This document shows, in pieces, positions 25,382 through 37,251 of a stretch of DNA of 64,000 bases. The stretch is from Ceratorhiza oryzae-sativae (lineage: Eukaryota > Basidiomycota > Agaricomycetes > Cantharellales > Ceratobasidiaceae). Made by a program: the position numbers and the translations under genes. The notes below the pieces were generated by a model that made no database searches, was not told the origin of the DNA, and saw only the letters and a program-made list of their open reading frames with translations. The stretch spans positions 310,001 to 374,000 of the forward strand of contig JARWMV010000243.1 of NCBI GenBank assembly GCA_030998015.1, read 5' to 3'. Position 1 is the first letter of the stretch, and every line of letters begins with the position of its first letter.

Positions 25382-25388
25382 TTATATA
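25382..25388 (-). promoter_or_regulatory. TATA box of the pheromone gene
   Basis: On the minus strand the sequence reads GGTATATAAC, about 135 bp upstream of the pheromone start codon. That distance leaves a 5' leader of about 100 nt. It suggests a strong, regulated promoter. Confidence 0.6.
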
Positions 25389-25428
25389 CCGAGCCCGTCC
25401 GTACCTGGTTGACAACGAGAGTGACACG

Positions 25429-25437
25429 ACAAAGGGG
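25429..25437 (+). promoter_or_regulatory. Pheromone-response-element-like site
   Basis: ACAAAGGGG lies about 40 bp upstream of the TATA box and about 180 bp upstream of the pheromone start. It differs at the last base from the ACAAAGGGA element bound by HMG-box regulators (Prf1 in Ustilago maydis, Mat2 in Cryptococcus). The position fits; regulation by an HMG factor here is inference. Confidence 0.45.
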
Positions 25438-26039
25438 GCGCGCTCGGGGACGGCATGGCAAGAAAACCCTGATTCTAGTGCGCTAGTCCGCCGACCGCGA
25501 GCAGCTTTCTCCACAGGCCAAATATACGCCCACAAGCGCACTCCCAGCGCAAATGGTCGCACAGACACGAGCATGCATTTCCATGGGATACAACCATACT
25601 ACACAATCCGAACCGGAACACTAAAACCACACGCGAGGCGCCCGTTCGTTGAGACACAGAAATAATACACCAAAATTTGTGCTGAAATACTTGAATTGAA
25701 TTACATGTCAAATAAATCAACGTACTCTCCAAAGCTAACCAGCCGATCCGAACTGTTCCTCTCGATGCCGTACAAAGGTGTGAGATCGGCCGATGAAAAA
25801 GTTTAGTGTATACTCCGGTCTGGTTGAAGACAGCGACTTTGAAACTGTTGATGACATTCTTTTGCGCTAGGATAAATTTAGCTTCAAAGTTCTATCCGTG
25901 AAAGAGCCCTGAGGAAAGGGTACGCATATATGTGATTATGAATCCGGATGTGCCCTAACTCACTTGTAGGCTCTAGAATCGACAGCATAGCATGTCCTGC
26001 TCCGGTCAACCTCTTGGCTGGAATACCATCTGTCCCAAT

Positions 26040-26215
26040 AACGGGGGTAAAAACCCTTCAGGCCTACTACGGAGAGCTCACTGGAATGCTGGAAACCCTT
26101 TAAATTCGAATATAGCTCGCTCCAACAGTCGGTTCTCGGAAGAGATGTCGGGGTTACCGTCTTCGTGTATAATATCACTATTTTCCCTTGAACAACCATC
26201 CGGTTGTAATATTAT
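26040..26215 (+). pseudogene. Weak relic of the tandem family
   Basis: The frame reads EMSGLPSSCIISLFS, which lines up with the family's terminal MPGSPSLRMISL motif. At the nucleotide level GAGATGTCGGGGTTACCGTC compares with the copy 2 segment. Only this end region is recognisable, and it is short, so a chance match is possible. Confidence 0.5.
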
Positions 26216-26738
26216 TCTACAAGTAGTTGGCGACGCCGGCTCGCATGTACACCATTACGATACGATAATAATCGTTATTCAACAGGCGCGCCCATGCAAC
26301 CTCATGTCAGTGTCCACCTAAATAAACCCACAGTGTCTGCGGCAAGCAAATTTCTTGTCACATAGCAATTATGCGAAAAGTTGAAAATAGCAGCTTACAT
26401 GATCGTCAGAGTGGAGCATTCAGATAGACTCCGTGCACACAGCTACAGGTTATGTTGACTCAAGCGATCACCTCTGGTCACTCCAATCGTCGAGCTGCCC
26501 CCTCGAAAGAATAGTGAACCGACAGGGCAACTTGTCTTTGGACAAAGTCCGACCGCCGCCATTCCATGACACATTTGCGTAGTGGATTCTCGCCAACCCC
26601 TGCCCAACCGCCTGGGGCGTTCCCGATCTAAAGACTGACAGCTAGACCTGTCCACGAGGCAAGGGCGACCAGGAAATATAAGACTATTAACCTTGAGCGT
26701 CCTTTCACCATGTTTCTTTTGTTACAGAAATAGCAAGC

Positions 26739-27685
26739 TTGCTCGAGTTTTGGATCAGCCCTCTAGTCTCAATATCTTCCATTCCGCTGACTCCATTCCA
26801 TAACATAGTCTCCAGAAACCCTTCAATACTCAACCCCCATGTACGCCATGTCGCATGCTACAAGCACCTCGACTGGGAGTACGAAATTCTTGCTTGTTTG
26901 ACCGCACCCCTAATGGCGTAGCACCCCGTTATGCCTTATTTCCGGCTCGAATGCAACGGGGTTCGGCCTGAAGCCCAGGGGTTTTGCACCCACATTTCCT
27001 CCATGGCACAGACAAACGCCACGCCTCGGTCTTTATTTCATAAGGACTGGCTTGAGTTCATCAAGGGATATGTGACCTACCGCTCCGAACATACCGCTCC
27101 CCATCAAATAACACTGAAACATATTCTCGAGACCTCGCGCTCGCGGTTTATCAAGACTGGCGTTTGGATATGGCCGGCAATCCCAACACACCCTGGTTCT
27201 GTTTCGGGTCGTTGGAGTTTCTACGAGGCTGCAAGCCATGCTTTGGTGGCCGATGGCTTTCATGCACGGATCAGGCCCCAAAGCCGGAAAGGGACAACGG
27301 CGTTCGCCTTGGAAAAAAATACCCACAGGCTAAGTTCCCAAATTACTGCTCCTTGCGCTCTCCCTCCGGCAGAACTGGGATAACGTCACCCATGTTCAAA
27401 CCTTCAAGTCGTATCCCGTCCCTGTCCAGCGCGATCAGCCTGTGCTCTGGGCTAGTACCCGGGTCTATATCACTGTGTATGCTATCACTAAAGACTTGGT
27501 CACTATGCTGGCGCTCCCGGTCCACTATCTCTAGCGTCTTTGGAAGCACTAAGACTATCCATGCCCCAGCGCAACCACTGCATTCTATTACTCGGGATAT
27601 ATGCGACGGGTCTGGCACTCGTAGTCGGTCATTGGGCGAGCGCGTGGAGACACCTCCCTTGCAATGGCTTTTGCTCCTGAAATGA
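26739..27685 (+). pseudogene. Tandem-family pseudogene, copy 4
   Basis: Nearly full-length but broken copy. It starts LEFWISPLVSISSIPLTPF and NPHVRHVACYKHLDWEYE, equivalent to copy 2. An in-frame TAG at 26919-26921 interrupts the block that reads PTAQR in the intact copies. The same frame then continues with MPYFRLECNG and HQITLKHILE. Near 27170-27230 a frameshift moves the reading to LEFLRGCKPCFGGRWLSC and LGKKYPQAKFPNYC. The terminal motif is degenerate (VPGSISLCMLSL). Two independent lesions make this a true pseudogene rather than a base-call artefact. Confidence 0.88.
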
Positions 27686-28275
27686 GCTCCACGATTGCGA
27701 GCGGGGTACAGATGCAGCGCTATCACATCTCTTGAATGCTTGGAATCCATCTCTGTTTTGCAATTGCTCGACATGTTTTAATCATGGTGAATTCCTTGTT
27801 GCATAGCGTTGGGTAGGTCGCTGTTCTCCATGTCTAATTTCGTTCACTGCCCTGTGACTCGTAGTTTCTCGGTGGTGCCCTCTAATCTCTCTTGGGACAA
27901 GACATCGAGTGTGTCAATTAAGGTTGATGGACGTCCGCCAGGAATTCGGGCATTTGGGCATTCATACCAATCATCCAGTTTGGGCTCAATAGACCCCATC
28001 TGATCGGCTTTTCTATCCGTTTACTAGCTAGCTTGGGGAGCCCTCGCTGATCAGATCAAAGGTAGTGTGGCACCCAAATGCATTGCAGGTAGAGGCGGGA
28101 TACATAGTACAAATGAGCAAGCAAACAAAATTGATCGAAACCAACCAAACACGAAAAAAATCGTATCTTCTCGTCACAAAAAAATCATCAAAAAAATCAT
28201 CAGAAAAAATATCCAGACTCTAGGACCCATTCACAGCTGAAAAACGATCCAACCCCGTCTCAATGATGCTTCCCG

Positions 28276-30440
28276 CTACTCGAAGCAATCGTCATAATCG
28301 TCGTCCCGCCGTGCCCAATCTCGACTTTCCCACGCATGCCGAACAGGCACCGCCGGTGCCTTTCTCCGCACGGGCGGATTCGGGGCCTTTCTCCTCTCCG
28401 CCGGCTCGCTCGCCGAACTATACGTGCTCGACCTCGAAGGCGACAACGGCGGGGTGCCCGGATCCGTCGATGACGACGGCTGCTGCTTTCGCGAGCCACG
28501 AACCGGCGCGGGCGGGACGAGTTTCGAGACGGGAGCCGGAGCGCCCGCGACGTCGGTCAACGAGCTCGTACTCCCGTTGGCGCTGCTCGACGACGGAACC
28601 GAGAGCGTGTCGGCGAGTTTGAGTCTGTCCAGGCTTCGGATGACGGGTTCGGTGCTTGCGGGCCGTGTGGCCGTTCGGGAGAGCGCCAGGTCCACGGAGC
28701 TCGCTTTGGCTGACAGGTTCCTGGTTCCGCCGATCCCCAGCCCGTCGAGGCTGCCCAAGCCTCGACACCAGTCGGCGGACAAGCATCTCTCGACCAGTCG
28801 CTTCGTTGTCGGATTCACATCTCGGATGTGGGAGTGGGCGATGAGCGATACGAGTGTCGAACGTAATTCCATACGTTTATAGGGAGTCGTTTTGAGCTGG
28901 GTGTTGGCCACGAGCGGGTGGAGGACCCGGAGATAGGTGTGTCGAAGCTGCCGAGTTGCCGAGTTGGAGCCAAGGCGGGTGACGAGGTAACGTTAGGTCA
29001 ATGGAGAATAATCAACAAGAACGGAATGACACACCGACTCGCTCTCCTCTGGCAAGTTGGTCAACTCGCGAATAAATACGTCCACCAGCACCCTCAGATC
29101 GTTTGTATAAAAGTATTCCTGTGTTCCGGGGTCGTGAATAGCAAATATAACATCTTTAGCAAAAGCAGCTGCATGCACAGATCCTCGGGGGTGTTTTCTA
29201 TAATAGCACTGCATTAGCACTTGAACTCTGGGGGCACCTCGGAGGGGCAGAGGAGCCCCACGGTGTAATGAGCCAGGATCCCAAGAAAAGAGACGCACCA
29301 GCACGGTTTAGCATAAAGATGATGTTTGCTCCAAACGTCTGGCTGGAGTAAAGCCTTCTCATCAGAATTTCCAACACGCGGTTCGGCGGTCGATCAGCAC
29401 TGGGTGCGCGCTGGTGGGTCTGTTTGGTTATGAACGTTTGGGCTGTCGCAGACGGGGAGGGTTCAGGTGTCGTTTTGGATTTGTGTGGGACGAGAGAGGC
29501 AACCATGAACTGTTCGTTCAGAGCCACCTGTTGGACAGATTAGCGAGGGACAACAGAGGGGGCGGGATGACATACAATAAGTTTAATGAGATAGTAGTTC
29601 AACGTCTCGTCGGCGGCACACCTCGTGTCCTCGATCGTCTCGAACAAATGCTCAAGGAACGAATCATCAAACACCTCTGTTCATCCATCAGCGCAACCCT
29701 CTGTATCCAAGCATGCGACTCACTCAGGTCAACCGCATCCAGCTTTTGCACCCGGCATACTTCGTATAGCAGCCGAACGCAGACCAACCTCAGCTGCGCC
29801 TCGATCGGAACACCGAGCCCAACGACCCCGTCGAGATCGTCGACTCCCCAACGCACATGGTCCATGAGAAGCGGTATCAAGCCTTGCCATCGCTTATGCC
29901 CGGCTGAACGTTTGCCCTGCGGGACCATGGGGGTGAGGGCATCCGTCGGGGATCGAGCAGACGAGGTGGATGGGATCGTTGCGGCGGCGCCAAAGAACGC
30001 CGGGCTTCGCCGCCCATAGTGGAGCAAGACGGAGAAAATGACGAGCAGCGCATGGGGGTTTGTTTCGGTGTGGGCGGCGTTGGTGAGTTGCTCCGACGAG
30101 CGGTCAGAGTGAAAGGTGAAGAGGTCCGAGTCGAGCAAGAGGGCGACGGCGTGTTCGAGATGTTCGGTCGTGTTCAGGTATTCCTCTATTCGACCGTCAT
30201 CTCTCTCTGGCCAGCGACGACAGGCGGGCCTCACGCACCATGGTAGTTTGAGCAAAAATTGACAAACGTCCGAAGAGCGCTGTCGATCCGGTTTAGGGAT
30301 GCTGACGAGGGTATCATCAAGATGTCCTCGAGCTCTAGAACCGCCGTGAGCTGGAGCTCGCCATTCACACCCGAAAAGCGGTCAGACGCACCAGCCCAAA
30401 ACTGCCTCGCGTTCTCGATATAGTACTCTGCAAAGTCCAT
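28276..30440 (-). CDS. LDB17: SPIN90/Ldb17 (Dip1-like) actin-patch regulator
   Basis: Cytoplasmic protein of the SPIN90 leucine-rich (formerly DUF2013) family; members bind and activate Arp2/3 complex at endocytic actin patches. Exon 1 starts [17 protein letters not shown] at 30440. After an intron of about 53 nt, the helical repeat domain continues with [77 protein letters not shown] (the NEQFM element is family-typical), [20 protein letters not shown] and [20 protein letters not shown]. The last exon is a Ser/Pro-rich tail with SH3-ligand-like stretches ([19 protein letters not shown]) and ends DDDYDDCFE at 28276. Intron borders near 28980-29310 are approximate. The family assignment is from remembered motifs. 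Confidence 0.83.
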
Positions 30441-31001
30441 CGCTTGTGGTTGTCGTCGTCGTCGTTGTCTGACGGATGAGCGTCAAGATACGAGGCGGTA
30501 CAGGCGGAAATGAAAACGGCCCAGGCCCGGTGGTGGAGATGCGGAAGAGCGAGGGAAGCACAAGCGAACAGCTCACCTCGCCTCGCGCGCACCGTGGATG
30601 GGATTGTTCGGATAAACAGGCGGTCGACGTCTGGAAGGGTGTGGGCCCTATGCCAAGACCCAGTCGACCCTCGCGCCCGACACGCTCAACCACGCTCCCA
30701 CAGCTCCAAGGGCTGTTCAAACAGGCTCGCACCGTCAGGTGGCGACGTCACCGCAGCACACGTTGTCCAGATCAAGATCCGGACAAATGCCGTACAGTTC
30801 CAGGGGGCAACGATAGGAGCACAACAGGCTCATTCAACCGCGGCCACGAGGGCAACTCTAGCGACGGCAGAGATCGAATCACAACAGATGACACACCGCC
30901 TCGCCTAACTTCTATCTTTGGATTCACAATGCTAATCTTGTATTCACAATATCCTCCCATAGCGACACACCAGAAACCTCTTGTCGAAAAACACGGCCTG
31001 T

Positions 31002-32484
31002 TTACGTCGCAGCCTTGGTCCGACTGCGCTTTCCAACCTGGGCTTGGAACCCAGCCTTGATCGCGCTGACCGACCGACGCGATCCGCACGACTCGCAAGA
31101 CATGAAATAAATCCTGTTTTCTTTGGTCAGGATCGTGTCGGGGGATTTGCAGGTCTTGCATGTTACGTATTCCACTGTTCGTTCGCCACGAATAAATGCA
31201 TAGTCGGTCAAACGCGGGAAGCAAAAGAACATACCGATATACCGTCTCAAGACATTCTCCAGCTGCTTCGGCTGGAACCGACCCTTGATCACCAGCCGTT
31301 GAGATCCATCGACCGATCCAGTCGTACCCAACTCGGCAAACAGGAATTGGATAACGTGGTCAGGCTGACGATGCATCCTAAACAAATCATCCACACGCAT
31401 AAGTCCATCGTGCAGCAGGCAGACGCCAATAGCGCAAACCTCTTGCAAATCTCGCCAATATTCGCAAACACAGTCTTTTTGTTTCCATCTCTGTGCACAC
31501 TGGGTGGCACAATCGTGTATCTCCGCTTCTCACCTGCGAGTTCGGGATTTTGGGCACGCAGGATTTGGTAGAATCGACCGAGTAACTAGTAAATCGTCGA
31601 TTTATGCAAATTCGAATAAAGCCATGCATGCTGCTCACCTCGTTGTATGTATAATCCCGATCCGTGCCAAGCCAAGTCTCGGCAACGGCACCGCTGTCCC
31701 CCGTCGTATGGTGCGCAAACACATCCTCACCGAGGTCACCCTCGTCAAAATGTTTGGCCTCGTCTGCACCATCCTCATCTTCGTCGTCTCCGTCTTTAGC
31801 TAGAAATGGAGCAAGGGCCGGGTTAGAAGCGAGAGCAAATGAAAAATGACAAGGCCAGATGGGGTGTAAATACGAAGCCGATTGAAGCGGAAATGTGAAA
31901 TACGACAGACGAGTGGAGCATGTAGCCGGAAATGGTCACCAAGACTCACCTTTCCCACTAGACCCAGCCAATTCCTTCTCAAACGCCTCCAAGTCAAACG
32001 CAGCCTTCTTCGATCCCTTTTTCTTCTTCTTCAATCCCTCAAAACTACTCGGATCGTCTCCAGCAGCGGGTGTCCCATCTCCACTCGCAGGCGTGGCCGT
32101 ATCGTCCTACCCGCCCCCACAAACACCCCAAGCCCAGCTCAATCCAAATTCCCCCAGCTCATACCCACACAAACCCAAACTCACCAAATCAAGGTCGAGC
32201 GGAATCTCAGTCTTTTTGCCCTTTTTCTTCTTCTTCACACCGCCAAACATCGCGTCCAGATCGTCCTCGGCAGGCGGCTTGTCCGCCCCCGCATCCTCGG
32301 TCGGTTTGAGGATCGAGGGTTTGGGCGCAGCGTCCGGTTTGGGGGGTTCAGCTGGTACGCGAGGCTCCTCGGGTGCGTCTGCGCCCAGCGGATCTTCCTC
32401 AATCACCACTTTTTTCTTTTTCTTCTTTTTGAGAGCGGGGTCGAACAGGGGTTCTTCGTTCGTGGCGGCCGTTGGGTCGGACAT
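31002..32484 (-). CDS. SUI3: Translation initiation factor eIF2 beta
   Basis: Beta subunit of the eIF2 GTPase that brings Met-tRNAi to the 40S ribosome. Exon 1 starts [16 protein letters not shown] at 32484. Three lysine blocks, hallmark of the N-terminus that binds eIF5 and eIF2B-epsilon, are visible: [15 protein letters not shown] and KKKKKGSKK. The core follows ([59 protein letters not shown]). The zinc ribbon has cysteines in [11 protein letters not shown] and [13 protein letters not shown]. The protein ends KRSRTKAAT at 31002. The last intron, just before the zinc ribbon, is a multiple of three and free of stops. At least six exons. Confidence 0.96.
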
Positions 32485-34042
32485 GGTTCGTGTATGTCCT
32501 TTGTAACTTGTCGGTGATGGGGTCGTTAGTGTGATGTCCAGCTCGAGGTATACGAACATACCTAGTTTCGCCCAGTGGTTGGTCGTGCGGTACGGGATGA
32601 TCTTCGAAATTGACTCGGGGCGCTTACTTATATTGTCATTTTCCTAATTTGGACAACAGAAAGCGCCGACGAAAAGCTCGCCCTTTTTGCCATGGTGGTC
32701 AAACTGCAGGACGATCTTCTTCCGGAGACTCTGTTGAGGGTGTGAGTGATATCAAGGGCTCACCCAAGGGCTATTATCAGGCATGTCTGTTGTTAGCGTC
32801 GATAGAAGTAGCCGGATTCTCACTCGTTGTTCAGCCTATGCGAGTCGTTTCCCACTAGGATCGTAGGAAAACTGAAGCGTGAACACAGATCGAAAGTTCC
32901 GTGTGATTTGCAGAGCCTCTTTAAATCCGAAACATCGTTTCGCACAATGTTGGTATGGTTGATTGTATGCGAAGATAATGTGACGTACTACTTGAGCGGA
33001 TTTGTGTGTTACGACCTTGGAGGTAGAGCAAATCGAGCTCACGGTTCTTGCGCACGGCGCTCAAGAATCACTATCGGGACGAGCCCGTAGGATTTCAATG
33101 CCTTCTCTGACAGGCCGAACAACGAGTATTCATTTCAATCGGGGTTAAAGTATACTGGCCGTGAATCTTAAAAAATATTGGAATATCTTTGACCGCTAAT
33201 GAGGGCTTTTCTCTGGGGGCACCCAATCGCAACCTCTCGATAGCGCTATGCTGACAATGATAGTTTCGCACCTCGTAGTCTGCTCCCTGACAAGGTCAGT
33301 GGACTAGAGACGGAAAGTTTCTAGTAAGATAGACTTCAGCGTTGAATCTGGTTGAGGGGTTCCGTTGGGCCACGCTCGCCCACTGTCTAACTAGCATATA
33401 TTCAGGGAAATTTTTGGCAGCGGGTGCTCAGAGAGACAAACCTCCCTTGGACGTCAGCTGTTCTTTTTTCCGAGAGACTACAAGAGTGTGGACCGAGACC
33501 TGCTGAATGAGCCCAGGCCCGTTGCTACGGGGAAACACGTTCCGAGCCAGTCCTCCAACCCAGAGCCCCATATATAGATAGATGAAAGCAGAAACTACCT
33601 CCGCGACTCCCACCTTCGGACCAATGGCGGTGGAGGGTGATGTCCGGTTGCCGATCACCGGCGAAGCTCCGACTCGCAGTTCTGGCCGCCGATTCGCACG
33701 TGACTGCGCTGCTGTATGCGTCGGTACCACGCCGACCGCGTCTCCGCTATACATAACATGGTGCTTTATCTCTTTCATGGCATAATTGGTATCAAAATAT
33801 GTATGGTGCGCCAAAACGGAGCAAATTTGGCAAGGATAGCGAGCGGTGTGCTTGGCTTAAGCGCGTGAATAGACCGTCAACCCAGGCCTCCCCTGTTTGA
33901 GGCTCAACTCCTAAGCGGAAAAAAAGCGAAAAAGGCGCAATGGCGGCCTCCTTGCATGCGCGAAAAAAATGAGGTATAAAATGCCGGGTAGAAAGTGACT
34001 TTCACCTTGTAGCTCGCTTTTTCCCCCCTCCCAAGAATCAGG
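32485..34042. other. Intergenic region with a TATA box at its right end
   Basis: About 1.55 kb. A short frame near 32693 (MVVKLQDDLLPETLLRV) is suggestive of a gene start but could not be extended through plausible splicing. The frames at 33428-33814 and 33582-33785 overlap on opposite strands with no recognisable domain. The right end holds the promoter of the next gene. Confidence 0.45.
33973..33981 (+). promoter_or_regulatory. TATA box of the proline-rich gene
   Basis: GGTATAAAATG lies about 65 bp upstream of the ATG at 34043, followed by a short pyrimidine-rich leader. The geometry is typical of a strongly expressed fungal gene. Confidence 0.6.
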
Positions 34043-36047
34043 ATGCATCCCGTTGAGTACTCCAAGTACCTCCTCGTCGCCGCATTGGCCTACTTCGACT
34101 TCGCTACCTATGCGGGTCTAACTACTATTGACGTCGGCGCTCGTGTCGCCCACACTGTGACGTGAGTGTGTTTTTGTCCGCTCTCTCTGACGCTGGCTGA
34201 TTGTGATGAAGGTACGTCGGCATGAGCCGTGCCAGACTCCAGCTCCCCGCCGGCGCCTTCATCCCTCCCCCTCACCCTCTCACCGTTACCGACGTCGCGC
34301 TGTACGTTGCGCCGGCCGCGATGGCTTCCAGCATCGACGCGGCACATCATGTCCCCAGGGTCCTCGGCATCGGGTATCGGGCCATCAATCATATGGCGAC
34401 GACCTTGATCGACTACCATGGTCGCACGTCATCGGCCCTATACTCGGTTCTACTAACGGCTCCGCCGGTCCACCGGTCGGCGTACGCGCGCGCCCCGTTA
34501 TGGTACGACGACGGACTGATATCGCCGGCCCTGCCCCCTTCCATATATACCGACCTCGCGCGTCCGGCGCTGAACCTCCCCCCACCATCGCCCCGCCCCG
34601 TTGCGCTCGCACCTCCCCTCTCCCACTACCCATCGCCTTTGGTGGAGAGTGGTGTCTCCGAGTCATTGCCTGTAGATCGTCGGTCGCCAAAGTCGGCGGT
34701 CATCAGTCTTGGGCAATGTACGCCGTATCGGGTCCTTCCTACTCGAGACGACACCATTTATCTAGATTGGGACACGGAGGAAATCGCGAACGCCACTTCA
34801 TACACCCCAGACGACCCCCCATACGCCCTGGACGTCGCTCCATATGCCCTGGGCGCCGCTCTATACGCCCTGGACGCCACTTCGTATGCCGAACCGGCGG
34901 CTGAGAAGTTGAATCGGCCCAAGTCGGAAATCGCCCTATACATCCCCGCTCCGCACCCTAGTCCCGCAAGGACGTGCCCGGTGCCTCATCCCTACTTGAC
35001 GATGACGCTCGTGGCTCTTTACATTATCTGTGAGTTGTTTTATCCTCGTTTGGTTGTCCCGCGTGTACTGATATTTTTTTATGTTAGGGGATATCGTATT
35101 TTGCATAATTATCCCCCTCGTCAAATGGTCTTACGGTCGCATATTCGGTCAGTGGATTATATCACGGCTTGTGTTTTCGATACTCATAAATATCTTTATC
35201 TCTTCTCGCGTTTGCCTTTGACTCGTTCGCGGTGCCATCAAAACTTGTGACCTGATTGGATTTGGCTATATGCGATATGGTTCTACCTCGCTGTTATGTG
35301 CTTTCTATTGACATTTTATCAGATTTGTGCTTGCGAGTGGCAGCGGCGGTTCGAACAACGGGCTCGAACGACTCGGCCCCCGACCCCTCCCTCAACCTCA
35401 CCTCCGACCCATCCACCCCTTCCCCGGCCGTCCCTTCGACTCCGCCCCCGCCCCAAACCCCACCCTCTCCCTCAGCCGCGGTCCCAAATATGCTGCCCTC
35501 TGCAGCGATAGACCCGGCCAACATCCCACTTCCACCCGACGCCGGCGACAACTGGGTGGTTCCGCCGACAACGGTCTCGCTCCCCACCTCCCCACTCGCC
35601 CCCATCCTCCCCGACCCCGAGGTCCCGTCGACACCCCCGCCTCCTCCAACCGACACACCCGACCCCTCGATACCCCCATCACCCGAGAACGAGGAGCGGC
35701 CGAGCAGCCCTGTCATCGCCGATGCGGGGCCGACCAATCCCTCCAACGCCCCGCCCTCTCCCAACCCAAGCACCATCGCCACGGGTGCCTCGCCGGACGA
35801 GAACACCCAAGGAACTGAGGGCTCGGGGGTCGGGAACCCCACGCGCGACCCCTCGGCCTCAACGGGCGAGGTCGACCCACCTCCAGGTAGAGCGAGCGAG
35901 GCCGACCCGAAGAACCAAGGAGAGTGGACGGTCGTTCAGCGAAAGCGGCGGCCCGAGCGGGCTCCCGCCCCTGTTCCCCAGGGCGGTTCGAGCCACAAGA
36001 AGACAAGGAGAGGAGGGCGGGGCGGGAAGGGGAAGGGGAAGGAGTAG
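34043..36047 (+). CDS. Proline-rich protein with hydrophobic segments and heptad repeats
   Basis: Not recognised. Exon 1 (34043-34161) starts MHPVEYSKYLLVAALAYFDF, hydrophobic enough for an anchor or signal. Exon 2 begins at 34212 and encodes a Pro/Ala/Tyr-rich region with five tandem heptads of the YALDVAP type (about 34800-34890). A hydrophobic stretch LTMTLVALYIIWDIVFCIII is formed across the intron ending near 35089. A further intron (GTCAGT at about 35146 to TTATCAG at about 35320) restores a long frame: a Pro/Ser/Thr-rich region and a basic tail with EWTVVQRKRRPERAP and a terminal RRGGRGGKGKGKE. If the last intron is retained instead, the protein ends soon after the membrane segment, so two isoforms are possible. 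It could be a membrane-tethered disordered protein; function unknown. Confidence 0.6.
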
Positions 36048-37251
36048 GCATATGGGCAGATAGTATAGGCGATGGACAGAAAGATGGGATCGGCGACAAC
36101 GCGAACGGGATCGGCGGCGGCAAGGGCCGTGTGGCTCAGACGGTCACCACTCGACTCGGGGCAGCGCCTGAGTCATCCAATCCCGGATGTTATCCCGTAT
36201 GCGAACCCGCGCGGCATCACCCATCCCAGGGCCACCACACTGTCTGTTGGCCCCAGACAGTGCGGGGGGTGGGGGGTGCCTTGCAGGGAGGCGGTGCGGG
36301 GTACAGAAGGGTCGGAAACCAGGTTGCATATCCGAGCTACCCACCGTCCAACCGGTCCACCGCTGCATAGACCCAAGCTACGCCATTCGAAAGCCGCCAT
36401 TTCTCACCCTCCCTGCCTACCAGCCTCCCATCCTCCCATCTTGTTAGATAGTCATCAATTATTGTATTCCCAATAAAGTAGTAGCCGTTGTACATGGTCA
36501 TACCCGGTCACGGTTTCCAAATGTAACTTTAGTTTCTGTATATTCTGGCTTGTTTTCGATTTTTATTTTTGACTCTTGGCTTCCGTTTTTAATTCTTCCC
36601 GCTTGTTTTCCGAATCCCTAATTGTCTGTGTCCGTTCCTCTGTTCCTTTTCGTCTGGCTTACTCTTGCATATACCCCCCCCTCCCCAGTGACTGACTACC
36701 TATTAATTGTACTAACGTTTCTCCAAAATTGTCAATCCATTTACCCTTGGGAGGCTGGAAATAATGTGTTGCACAGTTCATTCAGTATCGCTAATTCAAT
36801 GGGTGTCCCGCGGTCAGAATTCAGGAGCAAGGAGCATGAGCACGCAGCTAAACGCCATATCCATTCTCCCACATCTCGAACAAGGCAAAGATATGGGCAT
36901 TGTTGTTTGCATTCCTTACCCTTACTTTTGATGTGTGCTACCAGAAAGCGGGTAAAGCTGTATTCCATCGCATCAGTCGTGGTACGATCCGTCCTTTGCC
37001 CAATTCAGCAGGGACGCTCAAGGGTAGCAGCGTGGATGAGCTGCGCAGGTACCGACAGAGCAAGGTCGGGTTCAATGGTTTCTATTGATAGGGAGACATC
37101 GTACATAAAACGAGCACTGGAAGGAACAATCAACCGTCAGCCACAACAATAGCGGATTAGGGGATTGTGGAACCACCTACGTCCGTCATTTAGCATGCAA
37201 TGCAATCGTAAATAAGAGAGTATCATCAAATCAAAGGCATAACGTATTTTT
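36048..37251. other. Intergenic region, no gene seen
   Basis: About 1.2 kb between convergent genes. It contains GC-rich sequence without a stable frame up to about 36430, then AT-richer sequence likely to include the 3' UTRs. A 176-codon frame at 36622 lacks recognisable content. Confidence 0.45.

Larger units (their letters stand above)
25248..28275. other. Intergenic block with family remnants
   Basis: About 3 kb between the pheromone gene and the Ldb17-like gene. It contains the pheromone promoter, one weak relic (26040-26215) and one pseudogene (26739-27685) of the tandem family. At 28140-28215 an A-rich stretch with repeated AAAAAATCATC words lies in the 3' flank of the Ldb17-like gene. 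No other gene is supported. Confidence 0.45.

Noticed and set aside
32693..32745. Short frame MVVKLQDDLLPETLLRV as a gene start
   Set aside because: Looks F-box-like but could not be continued through any consistent splice into a longer product.
33428..33814. 128-codon minus frame possibly from a transposon
   Set aside because: No transposase, integrase or reverse transcriptase motif and no flanking repeats; not enough to call a mobile element.
35294..35842. 182-codon Gly/Ser/Val-rich minus-strand frame
   Set aside because: Antisense shadow of the Pro/Thr/Ser-rich coding exon; composition is fully explained by the plus-strand codons.
36622..37152. 176-codon plus-strand frame
   Set aside because: Starts at a non-ATG codon, lacks recognisable content, and lies in a likely 3' UTR and spacer region.
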